The notes: a model not told the origin generated them from the sequence alone. A DNA stretch of 64,000 nucleotides from Odiellus spinosus (GCA_963920705.1 CAWUCO010000074.1:682001-746000), one strand, 5' to 3'. Positions 31,051 through 47,132 are shown, numbered from the stretch's first letter. Program-made: numbers and translations.

Positions 31051-33479
31051 TGACTGGAATCAAGAGTAGCTGCCGCAGCTATTAACATCAAAAATAATGA
31101 AAAAATTAATTTTAATTGGGATTAAAGGGCACTTGTAAAAATGTAGAGATTTGACTGAATCAAGTGCGGCTGCCGCAGCTATAAACATCAAAAATTATGA
31201 AAAAATTTATTTTAATTGGGATTAAAGGGCACTGGTAAAAATGTAGAGATTTGACTGGAATCAATTGCAGCTGCCGCAGCTATTAACATCAAAAATAATG
31301 AATAAATTAATTTTAATTGGGATTAAATTGCACTGGTAAAAATGTAGAGATTTGACTGAATAGAGTGCGGCTGCCGCAGCTATTAACATCAAATATGATG
31401 AAAAAATAAATTTTAATTGGGATTAAAGGGCACTGGTAAAAATGTAGAGATTTGACTGAATCAAGTGCGGCTGCCGCAGCTATTAACATCCAAAATTATC
31501 AAAAATCTATTTTAATTGGGATTAAATTACACTGGTAAAAATGTAGAGATTTGACTGAATTAAGTGCGGCTGCTGCTGCTATTAACATCAAAAATTGTGA
31601 AAAAAATTATTTTAATTGGGATTAAAGGGCACTGGTAAAAATGTAGAGATTTGACAGAATCAAGTTTGGCTGCCGCAGCTATTAACATCAAAAATGCTGA
31701 AAAAATTCATTCTAATTGGGATTAAAGGGCACTGGTAAAAATGTAGAGATTTGACTGGAATCAAATGCAGCTGCCGCAGCTATTAACATCAAAAATAATG
31801 AAAAAAATAATTTTAATTGGGATTAAAGGGCACTGGTAAAAATGTAGAGATTTGACTGAATCAAGTGCGGCTGCCGCCGCTATTAACATCAAAAATTATG
31901 AAAAAATTAATTTTAATTGGGATTAAAGGACACTGTTAAAAATGTAGAGATTTGACTGAATCAAGTGAGGCTGCCGAAGCTATTAACATCAAAAATTATG
32001 AAAAAATTATTTTTAATTGGGATTAAAGGGCACTGGTAAAAATGTAGAGATTTAACTGGAATCAAGTGCAGCTGCCGCAGCTATTAACATCAAAAATAAT
32101 GAAAAAATTAATTTTAATTGGGATTAAAGGGCACTGGTAAAAATGTAGAGATTTGACTGGAATCAAGTGCAGCTGCCGCAGCTACTAACATCAAAAATAA
32201 TGAAAAAATTAATTTTAATTGGGATTAAAGGGCACTGGTAAAAATGTAGAGATTTGACTGAATAGAGTGCGGCTGCCGCAGCTATTAACATCAAATATGA
32301 TGAAAAAATAAACTTTAATTGGGATTAAAGGGCACTGGTAAAAGTGTAGAGATTTGACTGAATTAAGTGCGGCTGCTGCTGCTATTAACATCAAAAATTG
32401 TGAAAAAAAATTATTTTAATTGGGATTAAAGGGCAATGGTAAAAATGTAGAGATTTGACTGAATCAAGTGCGGCTGCCGCAGCTATTAACATCAAAAGTT
32501 ATGAAAAAATTAATTTTAATTGGGATTAAAGGACACTGGTAAAAATGTAGAGATTTGACTGAATTAAGTGCGGCTGCTGCTGCTATTAACATCAAAAATT
32601 GTGAAAAAAAATTATTTTAATTGGGATTAAAGGGCAATGGTAAAAATGTAGAGATTTGACTGAATCAAGTGCCGCTGCCGTAGGTATTAACATCAAAAAT
32701 AATGAAAAAATTAATTTTAATTGGGATTAAAGGGCACTGGTAAAAATGTAGCGATTTGACAGAATCAAGTGCGGCTGCTGGAAGTATTAACATCAAAAAT
32801 TATGAAAAAATTAATTTTAATTGGGATTAAAGGGCACTGGTAAAAATGTAGAGATTTGACTGGAATCAAGTGCAGCTGCCGCAGCTATTAACATCAAAAA
32901 TAATGAAAAAATTAATTTTAATTGGGATTAAAGGGCACTGGTAAAAATGTAGAGATTTGACTGAATAGAGTGCGGCTGCCGCAGCTATTAACATCAAATA
33001 TGATGAAAAAATAAACTTTAATTGGGATTAAAGGGCACTGGTAAAAATGTAGAGATTTGACAGAAATAAGTTTGGCTGCCGCAGCTATTAACATCAAAAA
33101 TGATGAAAAAATTCATTTTAATTGGGATTAAAGGGCACTGGTAAAAATGTAGAGATTTGACTGGAATCAAGTGCAGCTGCCGCAGCTATTAACATCAAAA
33201 ATAATGAAAAAATTAATTTTAATTGGGATTAAAGGGTGCTTGTAAAAATGTAGAGATTTGACTAAATCAAGTGCGGCTGCCGCAGCTATAAACATCAAAA
33301 ATTATGAAAAAATTAATTTTAATTGGGATTAAAGGGCACTGGTAAAAATGTAGAGATTTGACAGAATCAAGTTTGGCTGCCGCAGCTATTAACATCAAAA
33401 ATGATGAAAAAATTAATTTTAATTGGGATTAAAGGGCACTGGTAAAAATGTAGAGATTTGACTGGAATCAAGTGCAGCT

Positions 33480-36350
33480 GCCGCAGCTATTAATATCAAA
33501 AATAATGAAAAAATTAATTTTATTTGGGATTTAAGGGCACTGGTAAAAATGTAGAGATTTGACTGAATCAATGGCGGCTGCCGGAGGTATTAACATCAAA
33601 AATGATGAAAAAAATTATTTTAATTGGGATTAAAGGGCACTGGTAAAAATGTAGAGATTTGACTGAATAGAGTGCGGCTGCCTCAGCTATTAACATCAAA
33701 AATTATGAAAAAATTTATTTTAATTGGGATTAAAGGACACTGGTAAAAATGTAGAGATTTGACTGAATTAAGTGCGGCTGCTGCTGCTATTAACATCAAA
33801 AATTGTGAAAAAATTTATTTTAATTCGGATTAAAGGGCACTGGTAAAAATGTAGAGATTTGACAGAATCAAGTTTGGCTGCCGCAGCTATTAACATCAAA
33901 AATGATGAAAAAATTCATTTTAATTGGGATTAAAGGGCACTGGTAAAAATGTAGAGATTTGACTGGAATCAAATGCAGCTGCCGCAGCTATTAACATCAA
34001 AAATAATGAAAAAAATAATTTAAATTGGGATTAAAGGGCACTGGTAAAAATGTAGAGATTTGACTGATTCAAGTGCGGCTGCCGCCGCTATTAACATCAA
34101 AAATAATGAAAAAATAAATTTTAATTGGGATTAAAGGACACTGTTAAAAATGTAGAGATTTGACTGAATCAAGTGAGGCTGCCGAAGCCTTTAACATCAA
34201 AAACCATGAAAAAATTAATTTTAATTGGGATTAAAGGGCACTGGTGAAAATGTTGAGTTTTGACTGAATCAAGTGCGGCTGCCGCCGCTATTAACATCAA
34301 AAATTATGAAAAAATTAATTTTAGTTGGGATTAAAGGGCACTGGTAAAAATGTAGAGATTTGACTGAATAGAGTGCGGCTGCCGCAGCTATTAACATCAA
34401 AAATAATAAAAAAATTAATTTTAATTGGGATTAAAGGGCACTGGTCAAAATGTAGAGATTTGACAGAATCAAGTTTGGCTGCCGCAGCTATTAACATCAA
34501 AAATGATGAAAAAATTAATTTTAATTGGGATTAAAGGGCACTGGTAAAAATGTAGAGATTTGACTGGAATCAAGTGCAGCTGCCGCAGCTATTAATATCA
34601 AAAATAATGAAAAAATAAATTTTAATTGGGATTAAAGGGCACTGGTAAAAATGTAGAGATTTGACTGAATCAATGGCGGCTGCCGGAGGTATTAACATCA
34701 AAAATGATGAAAAAAATTATTTTAATTGGGATTAAAGGGCACTGGTAAAAATGTAGAGATTTGACTGAATAGAGTGCGGCTGCCTCAGCTATTAACATCA
34801 AAAATTATGAAAAAATTTATTTTAATTGGGATTAAAGGACACTGGTAAAATGTAGAGATTTGACTGAATTAAGTGCGGCTGCTGCTGCTATTAACATCAA
34901 ATATTGTGAAAAAATTTATTTTAATTGGGATTAAAGGGCACTGGTAAAAATGTAGAGATTTGACAGAATCAAGTTTGGCTGCCGCAGCTATTAACATCAA
35001 AAATGATGAAAAAATTCATTTTAATTGGGATTAAAGGGCACTGGTAAAAATGTAGAGATTTGACTGGAATCAAATGCAGCTGCCGCAGCTATTAACATCA
35101 AAAATAATGAAAAAAATAATTTAAATTGGGATTAAAGGGCACTGGTAAAAATGTAGAGATTTGACTGATTCAAGTGCGGCTGCCGCCGCTATTAACATCA
35201 AAAATTATGAAAAAATAAATTTTAATTGGGATTAAAGGACACTGTTAAAAATGTAGAGATTTGACTGAATAGAGTGCGGCTGCCGCAGCTATTAACATCA
35301 AAAATAATAAAAAAAAAATTTTAATTGGGATTAAAGGGCACTGGTCAAAATGTAGAGATTTGACTGAATCAAGTGCGGCTGCCGCAGCTATTAACATCAA
35401 AAATTATGAAAAAATTAATTTTAATTGGGATTAAGGGCACTGGTAAAAATGTAGAGATTTGACTGAATCAAGTGCGGCTTTGCAGCTATTAACATCAAAA
35501 ATTATGAAAAAAAAAATTTTAATTGGGATTAAAGGGCACTGGTAAAAATGTAGAGATTTTACTGAATCATGTGCGGCTGCCGCAGCTATTAACATCAAAA
35601 ATTATGAAAATATTAATTTTAATTGGTATTAAAGGGCACTGGTAAAAATGTAGAGATTTGACTGAATCAAATGCGGCTGCCGCAGCTGTTAGCATCAAAA
35701 ATTATGAAAACATTACTTTTAATTTGGATTAAAGGGCACTGGTCAAAATGTAGAGATTTGACCGAATCAAGTGCGGCTGCCGCAGTTATTAAAATCAAAA
35801 ATTATGAAAAAATTAAATTTAATTGGGATTAAAGGGCACTGGTAAAAATGTAGAGATTTGACTGAATCAAGAGCGGCTGCCGCAGCTATTGACATCAAAA
35901 ATTATGAAAAAATTAATTTTAATTGGGATTAAAGGGCACTGGCAAAATGTAGAGATTTTACTGAATCATGTGCGGCTGCCGCAGCTATTAACATCAAAAA
36001 TTATGAAAAAATTAATTTTAATTGGTATTAAAGGGCACTGGTAAAAATGTAGAGATTTGACTGAATCAAATGCGGCTGCCGCAGCTGTTAGCATCAAAAA
36101 TTATGAAAACATTACTTTTAATTGGGATTAAAGGGCACTGGTAAAAATGTAGAGATTTGACTGAATCAAGTGCGGCTGCCGCAGCTATTAATATCAAAAA
36201 TAATGAAAAAATTAATTTTAATTGGGATTAAAGGGCACTGGTAAAAATGTAGAGATTTGACTGAATCAATGGCGGCTGCCGGAGGTATTAACATCAAAAA
36301 TGATGAAAAAAATTATTTTAATTGGGATTAAAGGGCACTGGTAAAAATGT
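33480..36350. repeat. Higher-order segments with 11- and 16-monomer spacing
   Basis: The variant gaatcaatggcggctgccgg occurs with its word atggcgg at 33570, 34673 and 36269 (offsets 1103 and 1596 bp), each followed by the same run of monomer types (gaatagagtgcggctgcctc, then gaattaagtgc, then cagaatcaagtttgg). Confidence 0.65.
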
Positions 36351-39300
36351 AGAGATTTGACTGAATAGAGTGCGGCTGCCTCAGCTATTAACATCAAAAA
36401 TTATGAAAAAATTTATTTTAATTGGGATTAAAGGACACTGGTAAAATGTAGAGATTTGACTGAATTAAGTGCTGCTGCTGCTGCTATTAACATCAAAAAT
36501 TGTGAAAAAATTTATTTTAATTGGGATTAAAGGGCACTGGTAAAAATGTAGAGATTTGACAGAATCAAGTTTGGCTGCCGCAGCTATTAACATCAAAAAT
36601 GATGAAAAAATTCATTTTAATTGGGATTAAAGGGCACTGGTAAAAATGTAGAGATTTGACTGGAATCAAATGCAGCTGCCGCAGCTATTAACATCAAAAA
36701 TAATGAAAAAAATAATTTAAATTGGGATTAAAGGGCACTGGTAAAAATGTAGAGATTTGACTGATTCAAGTGCGGCTGCCGCCGCTATTAACATCAAAAA
36801 TTATGAAAAAATAAATTTTAATTGGGATTAAAGGACACTGTTAAAAATGTAGAGATTTGACTGAATCAAGTGAGGCTGCCGAAGCCTTTAACATCAAAAA
36901 CCATGAAAAAATTAATTTTAATTGGGATTAAAGGGCACTGGTGAAAATGTTGAGTTTTGACTGAATCAAGTGCGGCTGCCGCCGCTATTAACATCAAAAA
37001 TTATGAAAAAATTAATTATAGTTGGGATTAAAGGGCACTGGTAAAAATGTGGAGATTTGACTGAATAGAGTGCGGCTGCCGCAGCTATTAACATCAAAAA
37101 TAATAAAAAAATTAATTTTAATTGGGATTAAAGGGCACTGGTCAAAATGTAGAGATTTGACTGAATCAAGTGCGGCTGCCGCAGCTATTAACATCAAAAA
37201 TTATGAAAAAATTAATTTTAATTGGGATTAAGGGCACTGGTAAAAATGTAGAGATTTGACTGAATCAAGTGCGGCTTCGCAGCTATTAACATCAAAAATT
37301 ATGAAAAAAATAATTTTAATTGGGATTAAAGGGCACTGGTAAAAATGTAGAGATTTTACTGAATCATGTGCGGCTGCCGCAGCTATTAACATCAAAAATT
37401 ATGAAAATATTAATTTTAATTGGTATTAAAGGGCACTGGTAAAAATGTAGAGATTTGACTGAATCAAATGCGGCTGCCGCAGCTGTTAGCATCAAAAATT
37501 ATGAAAACATTACTTTTAATTTGGATTAAAGGGCACTGGTCAAAATGTAGAGATTTGACCGAATCAAGTGCGGCTGCCGCAGTTATTAAAATCAAAAATT
37601 ATGAAAAAATTAAATTTAATTGGGATTAAAGGGCACTGGTAAAAATGTAGAGATTTGACTGAATCAAGAGCGGCTGCCGCAGCTATTGACATCAAAAATT
37701 ATGAAAAAATTAATTTTAATTGGGATTAAAGGGCACTGGTAAAAATGTAGAGATTTTACTGAATCATGTGCGGCTGCCGCAGCTATTAACATCAAAAATT
37801 ATGAAAAAATTAATTTTAATTGGTATTAAAGGGCACTGGTAAAAATGTAGAGATTTGACTGAATCAAATGCGGCTGCCGCAGCTGTTAGCATCAAAAATT
37901 ATGAAAACATTACTTTTAATTGGGATTAAAGGGCACTGGTAAAAATGTAGAGATTTGACTGAATCAAGTGCGGCTGCCGCAGCTATTAACATCAAAAATT
38001 ATGAAAAAATTAATTTTAATTGGGATTAAGGGCACTGGTAAAAATTTAGAGATTTGACTGAATCAATGGCGGCTTCGCAGCTATAAACATCAAAAATTAT
38101 GAAAAAATTCATTTTAATTGGGATTAAAGGGCACTGGTAAAAATGTAGAGATTTGACTGGAATCAAATGCAGCTGCCGCAGCTATTAACATCAAAAATAA
38201 TGAAAAAAATAATTTAAATTGGGATTAAAGGGCACTGGTAAAAATGTAGAGATTTCACTGATTCAAGTGCGGCTGCCGCCGCTATTAACATCAAAAATTA
38301 TGAAAAAATAAATTTTAATTGGGATTAAAGGACACTGTTAAAAATGTATAGATTTGACTGAATCAAGTGAGGCTGCCGAAGCCTTTAACATCAAAAACCA
38401 TGAAAAAATTAATTTTAATTGGGATTAAAGGGCACTGGTGAAAATGTTGAGTTTTGACTGAATCAAGTGCGGCTGCCGCCGCTATTAACATCAAAAATTA
38501 TGAAAAAATTAATTTTAGTTGGGATTAAAGGGCACTGGTAAAAATGTAGAGATTTGACTGAATAGAGTGCGGCTGCCGCAGCTATTAACATCAAAAATAA
38601 TAAAAAAATTAATTTTAATTGGGATTAAAGGGCACTGGTCAAAATGTAGAGATTTGACTGAATCAAGTGCGGCTGCCGCAGTTATTAAAATCAAAAATTA
38701 TGAAAAAATTAAATTTAATTGGGATTAAAGGGCACTGGTAAAAATGTAGAGATTTGACTGATTCAAGAGCGGCTGCCGCAGCTATTGACATCAAAAATTA
38801 TGAAAAAATTAATTTTAATTGGGATTAAAGGGCACTGGTAAAAATGTAGAGATTTTACTGAATCACGTGCGGCTGCCGCAGCTATTAACATCAAAAATTA
38901 TGAAAAAATTAATTTTAATTGGTATTAAAGGGCACTGGTAAAAATGTAGAGATTTGACTGAATCAAATGCGGCTGCCGCAGCTGTTAGCATCAAAAATTA
39001 TGAAAACATTACTTTTAATTGGGATTAAAGGGCACTGGTAAAAATGTAGAGTTTTGACTGAATCAAGTGCGGCTGCCGCAGCTATTAACATCAAAAATTA
39101 TGAAAAAATTAATTTTAATTGGGATTAAGGGCACTGGTAAAAATGTAGAGATTTGACTGAATCAATGGCGGCTTCGCAGCTATAAACATCAAAAATTATG
39201 AAAAAAATTAATTTTAATTGGGATTAAAGGGCACTGGTAAAAATGTAGAGATTTTACTGAATCATGTGCGGCTGCCGCAGCTATTAACATCAAAAATTGT

Positions 39301-40949
39301 GAAAAAATTTATTTTAATTGGGATTAAAGGGCACTGGTAAAAATGTAGAGATTTGACAGAATCAAGTTTGGCTGCCGCAGCTATTAACATCAAAAATGAT
39401 GAAAAAATTCATTTTAATTGGGATTAAAGGGCACTGGTAAAAATGTAGAGATTTGACTGGAATCAAATGCAGCTGCCGCAGCTATTAACATCAAAAATAA
39501 TGAAAAAAATAATTTAAATTGGGATTAAAGGGCACTGGTAAAAATGTAGAGATTTGACTGATTCAAGTGCGGCTGCCGCCGCTATTAACATCAAAAATTA
39601 TGAAAAAATTAATTTTATTTGGGATTAAAGGACACTGTTAAAAATGTAGAGATTTGACTGAATCAAGTGAGGCTGCCGAAGCCTTTAACATCAAAAACCA
39701 TGAAAAAATTAATTTTAATTGGGATTAAAGGGCACTGGTGAAAATGTTGAGTTTTGACTGAATCAAGTGCGGTTGCCGCCGCTATTAACATCAAAAATTA
39801 TGAAAAAATTAATTTTAGTTGGGATTAAAGGGCACTGGTAAAAATGTAGAGATTTGACTGAATAGAGTGCGGCTGCCGCAGCTATTAACATCAAAAATAA
39901 TAAAAAAATTTATTTTAATTGGGATTAAAGGGCACTGGTCAAAATGTAGAGATTTGACTGAATCAAGTGCGGCTGCCGCAGCTATTAACATCAAAAATTA
40001 TGAAAAAATTAATTTTAATTGGGATTAAGGGCACTGGTAAAAATGTAGAGATTTGACTGAATCAAGTGCGGCTTCGCAGCTATTAACATCAAAAATTATG
40101 AAAAAAATAATTTTAATTGGGATTAAAGGGCACTGGTAAAAATGTAGAGATTTTACTGAATCATGTGCGGCTGCCGCAGCTATTAACATCAAAAATTATG
40201 AAAAAATTAATTTTAATTGGTATTAAAGGGCACTGGTAAAAATGTAGAGATTTGACTGAATCAAATGCGGCTGCCGCAGCTGTTAGCATCAAAAATTATG
40301 AAAAAATTAATTTTAATTGGGATTAAAGGGCACTGGTGAAAATGTTGAGTTTTGACTGAATCAAGTGCGGCTGCCGCCGCTATTAACATCAAAAATTATG
40401 AAAAAATTAATTTTAGTTGGGATTAAAGGGCACTGGTAAAAATGTAGAGATTTGACTGAATAGAGTGCGGCTGCCGCAGCTATTAACATCAAAAATAATA
40501 AAAAAATTAATTTTAATTGGGATTAAAGGGCACTGGTCAAAATGTAGAGATTTGACTGAATCTATTGCGGCTGCCGCAGCTATTAACATCAAAAATTATG
40601 AAAAAATTAATTTTAATTGGGATTAAGGGCACTGGTAAAAATGTAGAGATTTGACTGAATCAAGTGCGGCTTCGCAGCTATTAACATCAAAAATTATGAA
40701 AAAAATAATTTTAATTGGGATTAAAGGGCACTAGTAAAAATGTAGAGATTTTACTGAATCATGTGCGGCTGCCGCAGCTATTAACATCAAAAATTATGAA
40801 AAAATTAATTTTAATTGGTATTAAAGGGCACTGGTAAAAATGTAGAGATTTGACTGAATCAAATGCGGCTGCCGCAGCTGTTAGCATCAAAAATTATGAA
40901 AACATTACTTTTAATTTGGATTAAAGGGCACTGGTCAAAATGTAGAGAT

Positions 40950-43900
40950 TTGACCGAATCAAGTGCGGCTGCCGCAGTTATTAAAATCAAAAATAATGAA
41001 AAAATTAAATTTAATTGGGATTAAAGGGCACTGGTAAAAATGTAGAGATTTGACTGATTCAAGAGCGGCTGCCGCAGCTATTGACATCAAAAATTATGAA
41101 AAAATTAATTTTAATTGGGATTAAAGGGCACTGGTAAAAATGTAGAGATTTTACTGAATCATGTGCGGCTGCCGCAGCTATTAACATCAAAAATTATGAA
41201 AAAATTAATTTTAATTGGTATTAAAGGGCACTGGTAAAAATGTAGAGATTTGACTGAATCAAATGCGGCTGCCGCAGCTGTTAGCATCAAAAATTATGAA
41301 AACATTACTTTTAATTGGGATTAAAGGGCACTGGTAAAAATGTAGAGATTTGACTGAATCAAGTGCGGCTGCCGCAGCTATTAACATCAAAAATTATGAA
41401 AAAATTAATTTTAATTGGGATTAAGGGCACTGGTAAAAATGTAGAGATTTGACTGAATCAATGGCGGCTTCGCAGCTATAAACATCAAAAATTATGAAAA
41501 AATTCATTTTAATTGGGATTAAAGGGCACTGGTAAAAATGTAGAGATTTTACTGAATCATGTGCGGCTGCCGCAGCTATTAACATCAAAAATTGTGAAAA
41601 AATTTATTTTAATTGGGATTTAAGGGCACTGGTAAAAATGTAGAGATTTGACAGAATCAAGCTTGGCTGCCGCAGCTATTAACATCAAAAATGATGAAAA
41701 AATTCATTTTAATTGGGATTAAAGGGCACTGGTAAAAATGTAGAGATTTGACTGGAATCAAATGCAGCTGCCACAGCTATTAACATCAAAAATAATGAAA
41801 AAAATAATTTAAATTGGGATTAAAGGGCACTGGTAAAAATGTAGAGATTTGACTGATTCAAGTGCGGCTGCCGCCGCTATTAACATCAAAAATTATGAAA
41901 AAATTAATTTTATTTGGGATTAAAGGACACTGTTAAAAATGTAGAGATTTGACTGAATCAAGTGAGGCTGCCGAAGCCTTTAACATCAAAAACCATGAAA
42001 AAATTAATTTTAATTGGGATTAAAGGGCACTGGTGAAAATGTTGAGTTTTGACTGAATCAAGTGCGGCTGCCGCCGCTATTAACATCAAAAATTATGAAA
42101 AAATTAATTTTAGTTGGGATTAAAGGGCACTGGTAAAAATGTAGAGATTTGACTGAATAGAGTGCGGCTGCCGCAGCTATTAACATCAAAAATAATAAAA
42201 AAATTAATTTTAATTGGGATTAAAGGGCACTGGTCAAAATGTAGAGATTTGACTGAATCAAGTAAGGCTGCCGCAGCTATTAACATCAAAAATTATGAAA
42301 AAATTAATTTTAATTGGGATTAAGGGCACTGGTAAAAATGTAGAGATTTGACTGAATCAAGTGCGGCTTCGCAGCTATTAACATCAAAAATTATGAAAAA
42401 AATAATTTTAATTGGGATTAAAGGGCACTGGTAAAAATGTAGAGATTTGACTGAATCAAATGCGGCTGCCGCAGCTGTTAGCATCAAAAATTATGAAAAC
42501 ATTACTTTTAATTGGGATTAAAGGGCACTGGTAAAAATGTAGAGATTTGACTGAATCAAGTGCGGCTGCCGCAGCTATTAACATCAAAAATTATGAAAAA
42601 ATTTATTTTAATTGGGATTAAGGGCACTGGTAAAAATGTAGAGATTTGACTGAATCAAGTGCGGCTTCGCAGCTATAAACATCAAAAATTATGAAAAAAT
42701 TAATTTTAATTGGGATTAAAGGGCACTGGTAAAAATGTAGAGATTTTACTGAATCATGTGCGGCTGCCGCAGCTATTAACATCTAAAATTATGAAAAAAT
42801 TAATTTTAATTGGTATTAAAGGGCACTGGTAAAAATGTAGAGATTTGACTGAATCAAATGCGGCTGCCGCAGCTGTTAGCATCAAAAATTATGAAAATAT
42901 TACTTTTAATTGGGATTAAAGGGCACTGGTCAAAATGTAGAGATTTGACTGAATCAAGTGCGGCTGCCGCAGCTATTAACATCAAAAATTATGAAAAAAT
43001 TAATTTTAATTGGGATTAAGGGCACTGGTAAAAATGTAGAGATTTGACTGAATCAAGTGCGGCTTCGCAGCTATTAACATAAAAAATTATGAAAAAATTA
43101 ATTTTAATTGGGATTAAAGGGCACTGGTAAAAATGTAGAGATTTTACTGAATCATGTGCGGCTGCCGCAGCTTTTAACATCTAAAATTATGAAAAAATTA
43201 ATTTTAATTGGTATTAAAGGGCACTGGTAAAAATGTAGAGATTTGACTGAATCAAATGCGGCTGCCGCAGCTGTTAGCATCAAAAATTATGAAAATATTA
43301 CTTTTAATTGGGATTAAAGGGCACTGGTCAAAATGTAGAGATTTGACTGAATCAAGTGCGGCTGCCGCAGCTATTAACATCAAAAATTATGAAAAAATTA
43401 ATTTTAATTGGGATTAAGGGCACTGGTAAAAATGTAGAGATTTGACTGAATCAAGTGCGGCTTCGCAGCTATTAACATCAAAAATTATGAAAAAATTAAT
43501 TTTAATTGGGATTAAAGGGCACTGGTAAAAATGTAGAGATTTTACTGAATCATGTGCGGCTGCCGCAGCTATTAACATCAAAAATTATGAAAAAATTAAT
43601 TTTAATTGGTATTAAAGGGCACTGGTAAAAATGTAGAGATTTGACTGAATCAAATGCGGCTGCCGCAGCTGTTAGCATCAAAAATTATGAAAACATTACT
43701 TTTAATTTGGATTAAAGGGCACTGGTCAAAATGTAGAGATTTGACCGAATAAAGTGCGGCTGCCGCAGTTATTAAAATCAAAAATTATGAAAAAATTAAT
43801 TTTAATTGGTATTAAAGGGCACTGGTAAAAATGTAGAGATTTGACTGAATCAAATGCGGCTGCCGCAGCTGTTAGCATCAAAAATTATGAAAACATTAAT

Positions 43901-46900
43901 TTTAATTGGGATTAAAGGGCACTGGTAAAAATGTAGAGATTTGACTGAATAGAGTGCGGCTGCCGCAGCTATTAACATCAAAAATAATAAAAAATAATAA
44001 TTTTAATTGGGATTAATGGGCACTGGTCAAAATGTAGAGATTTGACCGAATAAAGTGCGGCTGCCGCAGTTATTAAAATCAAAAATAATGAAAAAATTAA
44101 ATTTAATTGGGATTAAAGGGCACTGGTAAAAATGTAGAGATTTGACTGATTCAAGAGCGGCTGCCGCAGCTATTGACATCAAAAATTATGAAAAAATTAA
44201 TTTTAATTGGGATTAAAGGGCACTGGTAAAAATGTAGAGATTTTACTGAATCATGTGCGGCTGCCGCAGCTATTAACATCAAAAATTATGAAAAAATTAA
44301 TTTTAATTGGTATTAAAGGGCACTGGTAAAAATGTAGAGATTTGACTGAATCAAATGCGGCTGCCGCAGCTGTTAGCATCAAAAATTATGAAAACATTAC
44401 TTTTAATTGGGATTAAAGGGCACTGGTAAAAATGTAGAGATTTGACTGAATCAAGTGCGGCTGCCGCAGCTATTAACATCAAAAATTATGAAAAAATTAA
44501 TTTTAATTGGGATTAAGGGCACTGGTAAAAATGTAGAGATTTGACTGAATCAATGGCGGCTTCGCAGCTATAAACATCAAAAATTATGAAAAAATTCATT
44601 TTAATTGGGATTAAAGGGCACTGGTAAAAATGTAGAGATTTTACTGAATCATGTGCGGCTGCCGCAGCTATTAACATCAAAAATTGTGAAAAAATTTATT
44701 TTAATTGGGATTTAAGGGCACTGGTAAAAATGTAGAGATTTGACAGAATCAAGCTTGGCTGCCGCAGCTATTAACATCAAAAATGATGAAAAAATTCATT
44801 TTAATTGGGATTAAAGGGCACTGGTAAAAATGTAGAGATTTGACTGGAATCAAATGCAGCTGCCACAGCTATTAACATCAAAAATAATGAAAAAAATAAT
44901 TTAAATTGGGATTAAAGGGCACTGGTAAAAATGTAGAGATTTGACTGATTCAAGTGCGGCTGCCGCCGCTATTAACATCAAAAATTATGAAAAAATTAAT
45001 TTTATTTGGGATTAAAGGACACTGTTAAAAATGTAGAGATTTGACTGAATCAAGTGAGGCTGCCGAAGCCTTTAACATCAAAAACCATGAAAAAATTAAT
45101 TTTAATTGGGATTAAAGGGCACTGGTGAAAATGTTGAGTTTTGACTGAATCAAGTGCGGCTGCCGCCGCTATTAACATCAAAAATTATGAAAAAATTAAT
45201 TTTAGTTGGGATTAAAGGGCACTGGTAAAAATGTAGAGATTTGACTGAATAGAGTGCGGCTGCCGCAGCTATTAACATCAAAAATAATAAAAAAATTAAT
45301 TTTAATTGGGATTAAAGGGCACTGGTCAAAATGTAGAGATTTGACTGAATCAAGTAAGGCTGCCGCAGCTATTAACATCAAAAATTATGAAAAAATTAAT
45401 TTTAATTGGGATTAAGGGCACTGGTAAAAATGTAGAGATTTGACTGAATCAAGTGCGGCTTCGCAGCTATTAACATCAAAAATTATGAAAAAAATAATTT
45501 TAATTGGGATTAAAGGGCACTGGTAAAAATGTAGAGATTTGACTGAATCAAATGCGGCTGCCGCAGCTGTTAGCATCAAAAATTATGAAAACATTACTTT
45601 TAATTGGGATTAAAGGGCACTGGTAAAAATGTAGAGATTTGACTGAATCAAGTGCGGCTGCCGCAGCTATTAACATCAAAAATTATGAAAAAATTTATTT
45701 TAATTGGGATTAAGGGCACTGGTAAAAATGTAGAGATTTGACTGAATCAAGTGCGGCTTCGCAGCTATAAACATCAAAAATTATGAAAAAATTAATTTTA
45801 ATTGGGATTAAAGGGCACTGGTAAAAATGTAGAGATTTTACTGAATCATGTGCGGCTGCCGCAGCTATTAACATCTAAAATTATGAAAAAATTAATTTTA
45901 ATTGGTATTAAAGGGCACTGGTAAAAATGTAGAGATTTGACTGAATCAAATGCGGCTGCCGCAGCTGTTAGCATCAAAAATTATGAAAATATTACTTTTA
46001 ATTGGGATTAAAGGGCACTGGTCAAAATGTAGAGATTTGACTGAATCAAGTGCGGCTGCCGCAGCTATTAACATCAAAAATTATGAAAAAATTAATTTTA
46101 ATTGGGATTAAGGGCACTGGTAAAAATGTAGAGATTTGACTGAATCAAGTGCGGCTTCGCAGCTATTAACATAAAAAATTATGAAAAAATTAATTTTAAT
46201 TGGGATTAAAGGGCACTGGTAAAAATGTAGAGATTTTACTGAATCATGTGCGGCTGCCGCAGCTATTAACATCTAAAATTATGAAAAAATTAATTTTAAT
46301 TGGTATTAAAGGGCACTGGTAAAAATGTAGAGATTTGACTGAATCAAATGCGGCTGCCGCAGCTGTTAGCATCAAAAATTATGAAAATATTACTTTTAAT
46401 TGGGATTAAAGGGCACTGGTCAAAATGTAGAGATTTGACTGAATCAAGTGCGGCTGCCGCAGCTATTAACATCAAAAATTATGAAAAAATTAATTTTAAT
46501 TGGGATTAAGGGCACTGGTAAAAATGTAGAGATTTGACTGAATCAAGTGCGGCTTCGCAGCTATTAACATCAAAAATTATGAAAAAATTAATTTTAATTG
46601 GGATTAAAGGGCACTGGTAAAAATGTAGAGATTTTACTGAATCATGTGCGGCTGCCGCAGCTATTAACATCAAAAATTATGAAAAAATTAATTTTAATTG
46701 GTATTAAAGGGCACTGGTAAAAATGTAGAGATTTGACTGAATCAAATGCGGCTGCCGCAGCTGTTAGCATCAAAAATTATGAAAACATTACTTTTAATTT
46801 GGATTAAAGGGCACTGGTCAAAATGTAGAGATTTGACCGAATAAAGTGCGGCTGCCGCAGTTATTAAAATCAAAAATTATGAAAAAATTAATTTTAATTG

Positions 46901-47132
46901 GTATTAAAGGGCACTGGTAAAAATGTATAGATTTGACTGAATCAAATGCGGCTGCCGCAGCTGTTAGCATCAAAAATTATGAAAACATTAATTTTAATTG
47001 GGATTAAAGGGCACTGGTAAAAATGTAGAGATTTGACTGAATAGAGTGCGGCTGCCGCAGCTATTAACATCAAAAATAATAAAAAATAATAATTTTAATT
47101 GGGATTAATGGGCACTGGTCAAAATGTAGAGA
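40950..47132. repeat. Two tandem copies of a 3092-bp higher-order repeat
   Basis: Rare markers recur at an exact 3092-bp offset: attgtgaaaaaatttatttt at 41591 and 44683, caagcttggctgcc (41661 and 44753), gctgccacagct (41771 and 44863) and aacataaaaaattatg (about 43079 and 46171). The copies span about 40950-44041 and 44042-47132. They differ at few positions, so the duplication is recent or the region is homogenised. Confidence 0.75.
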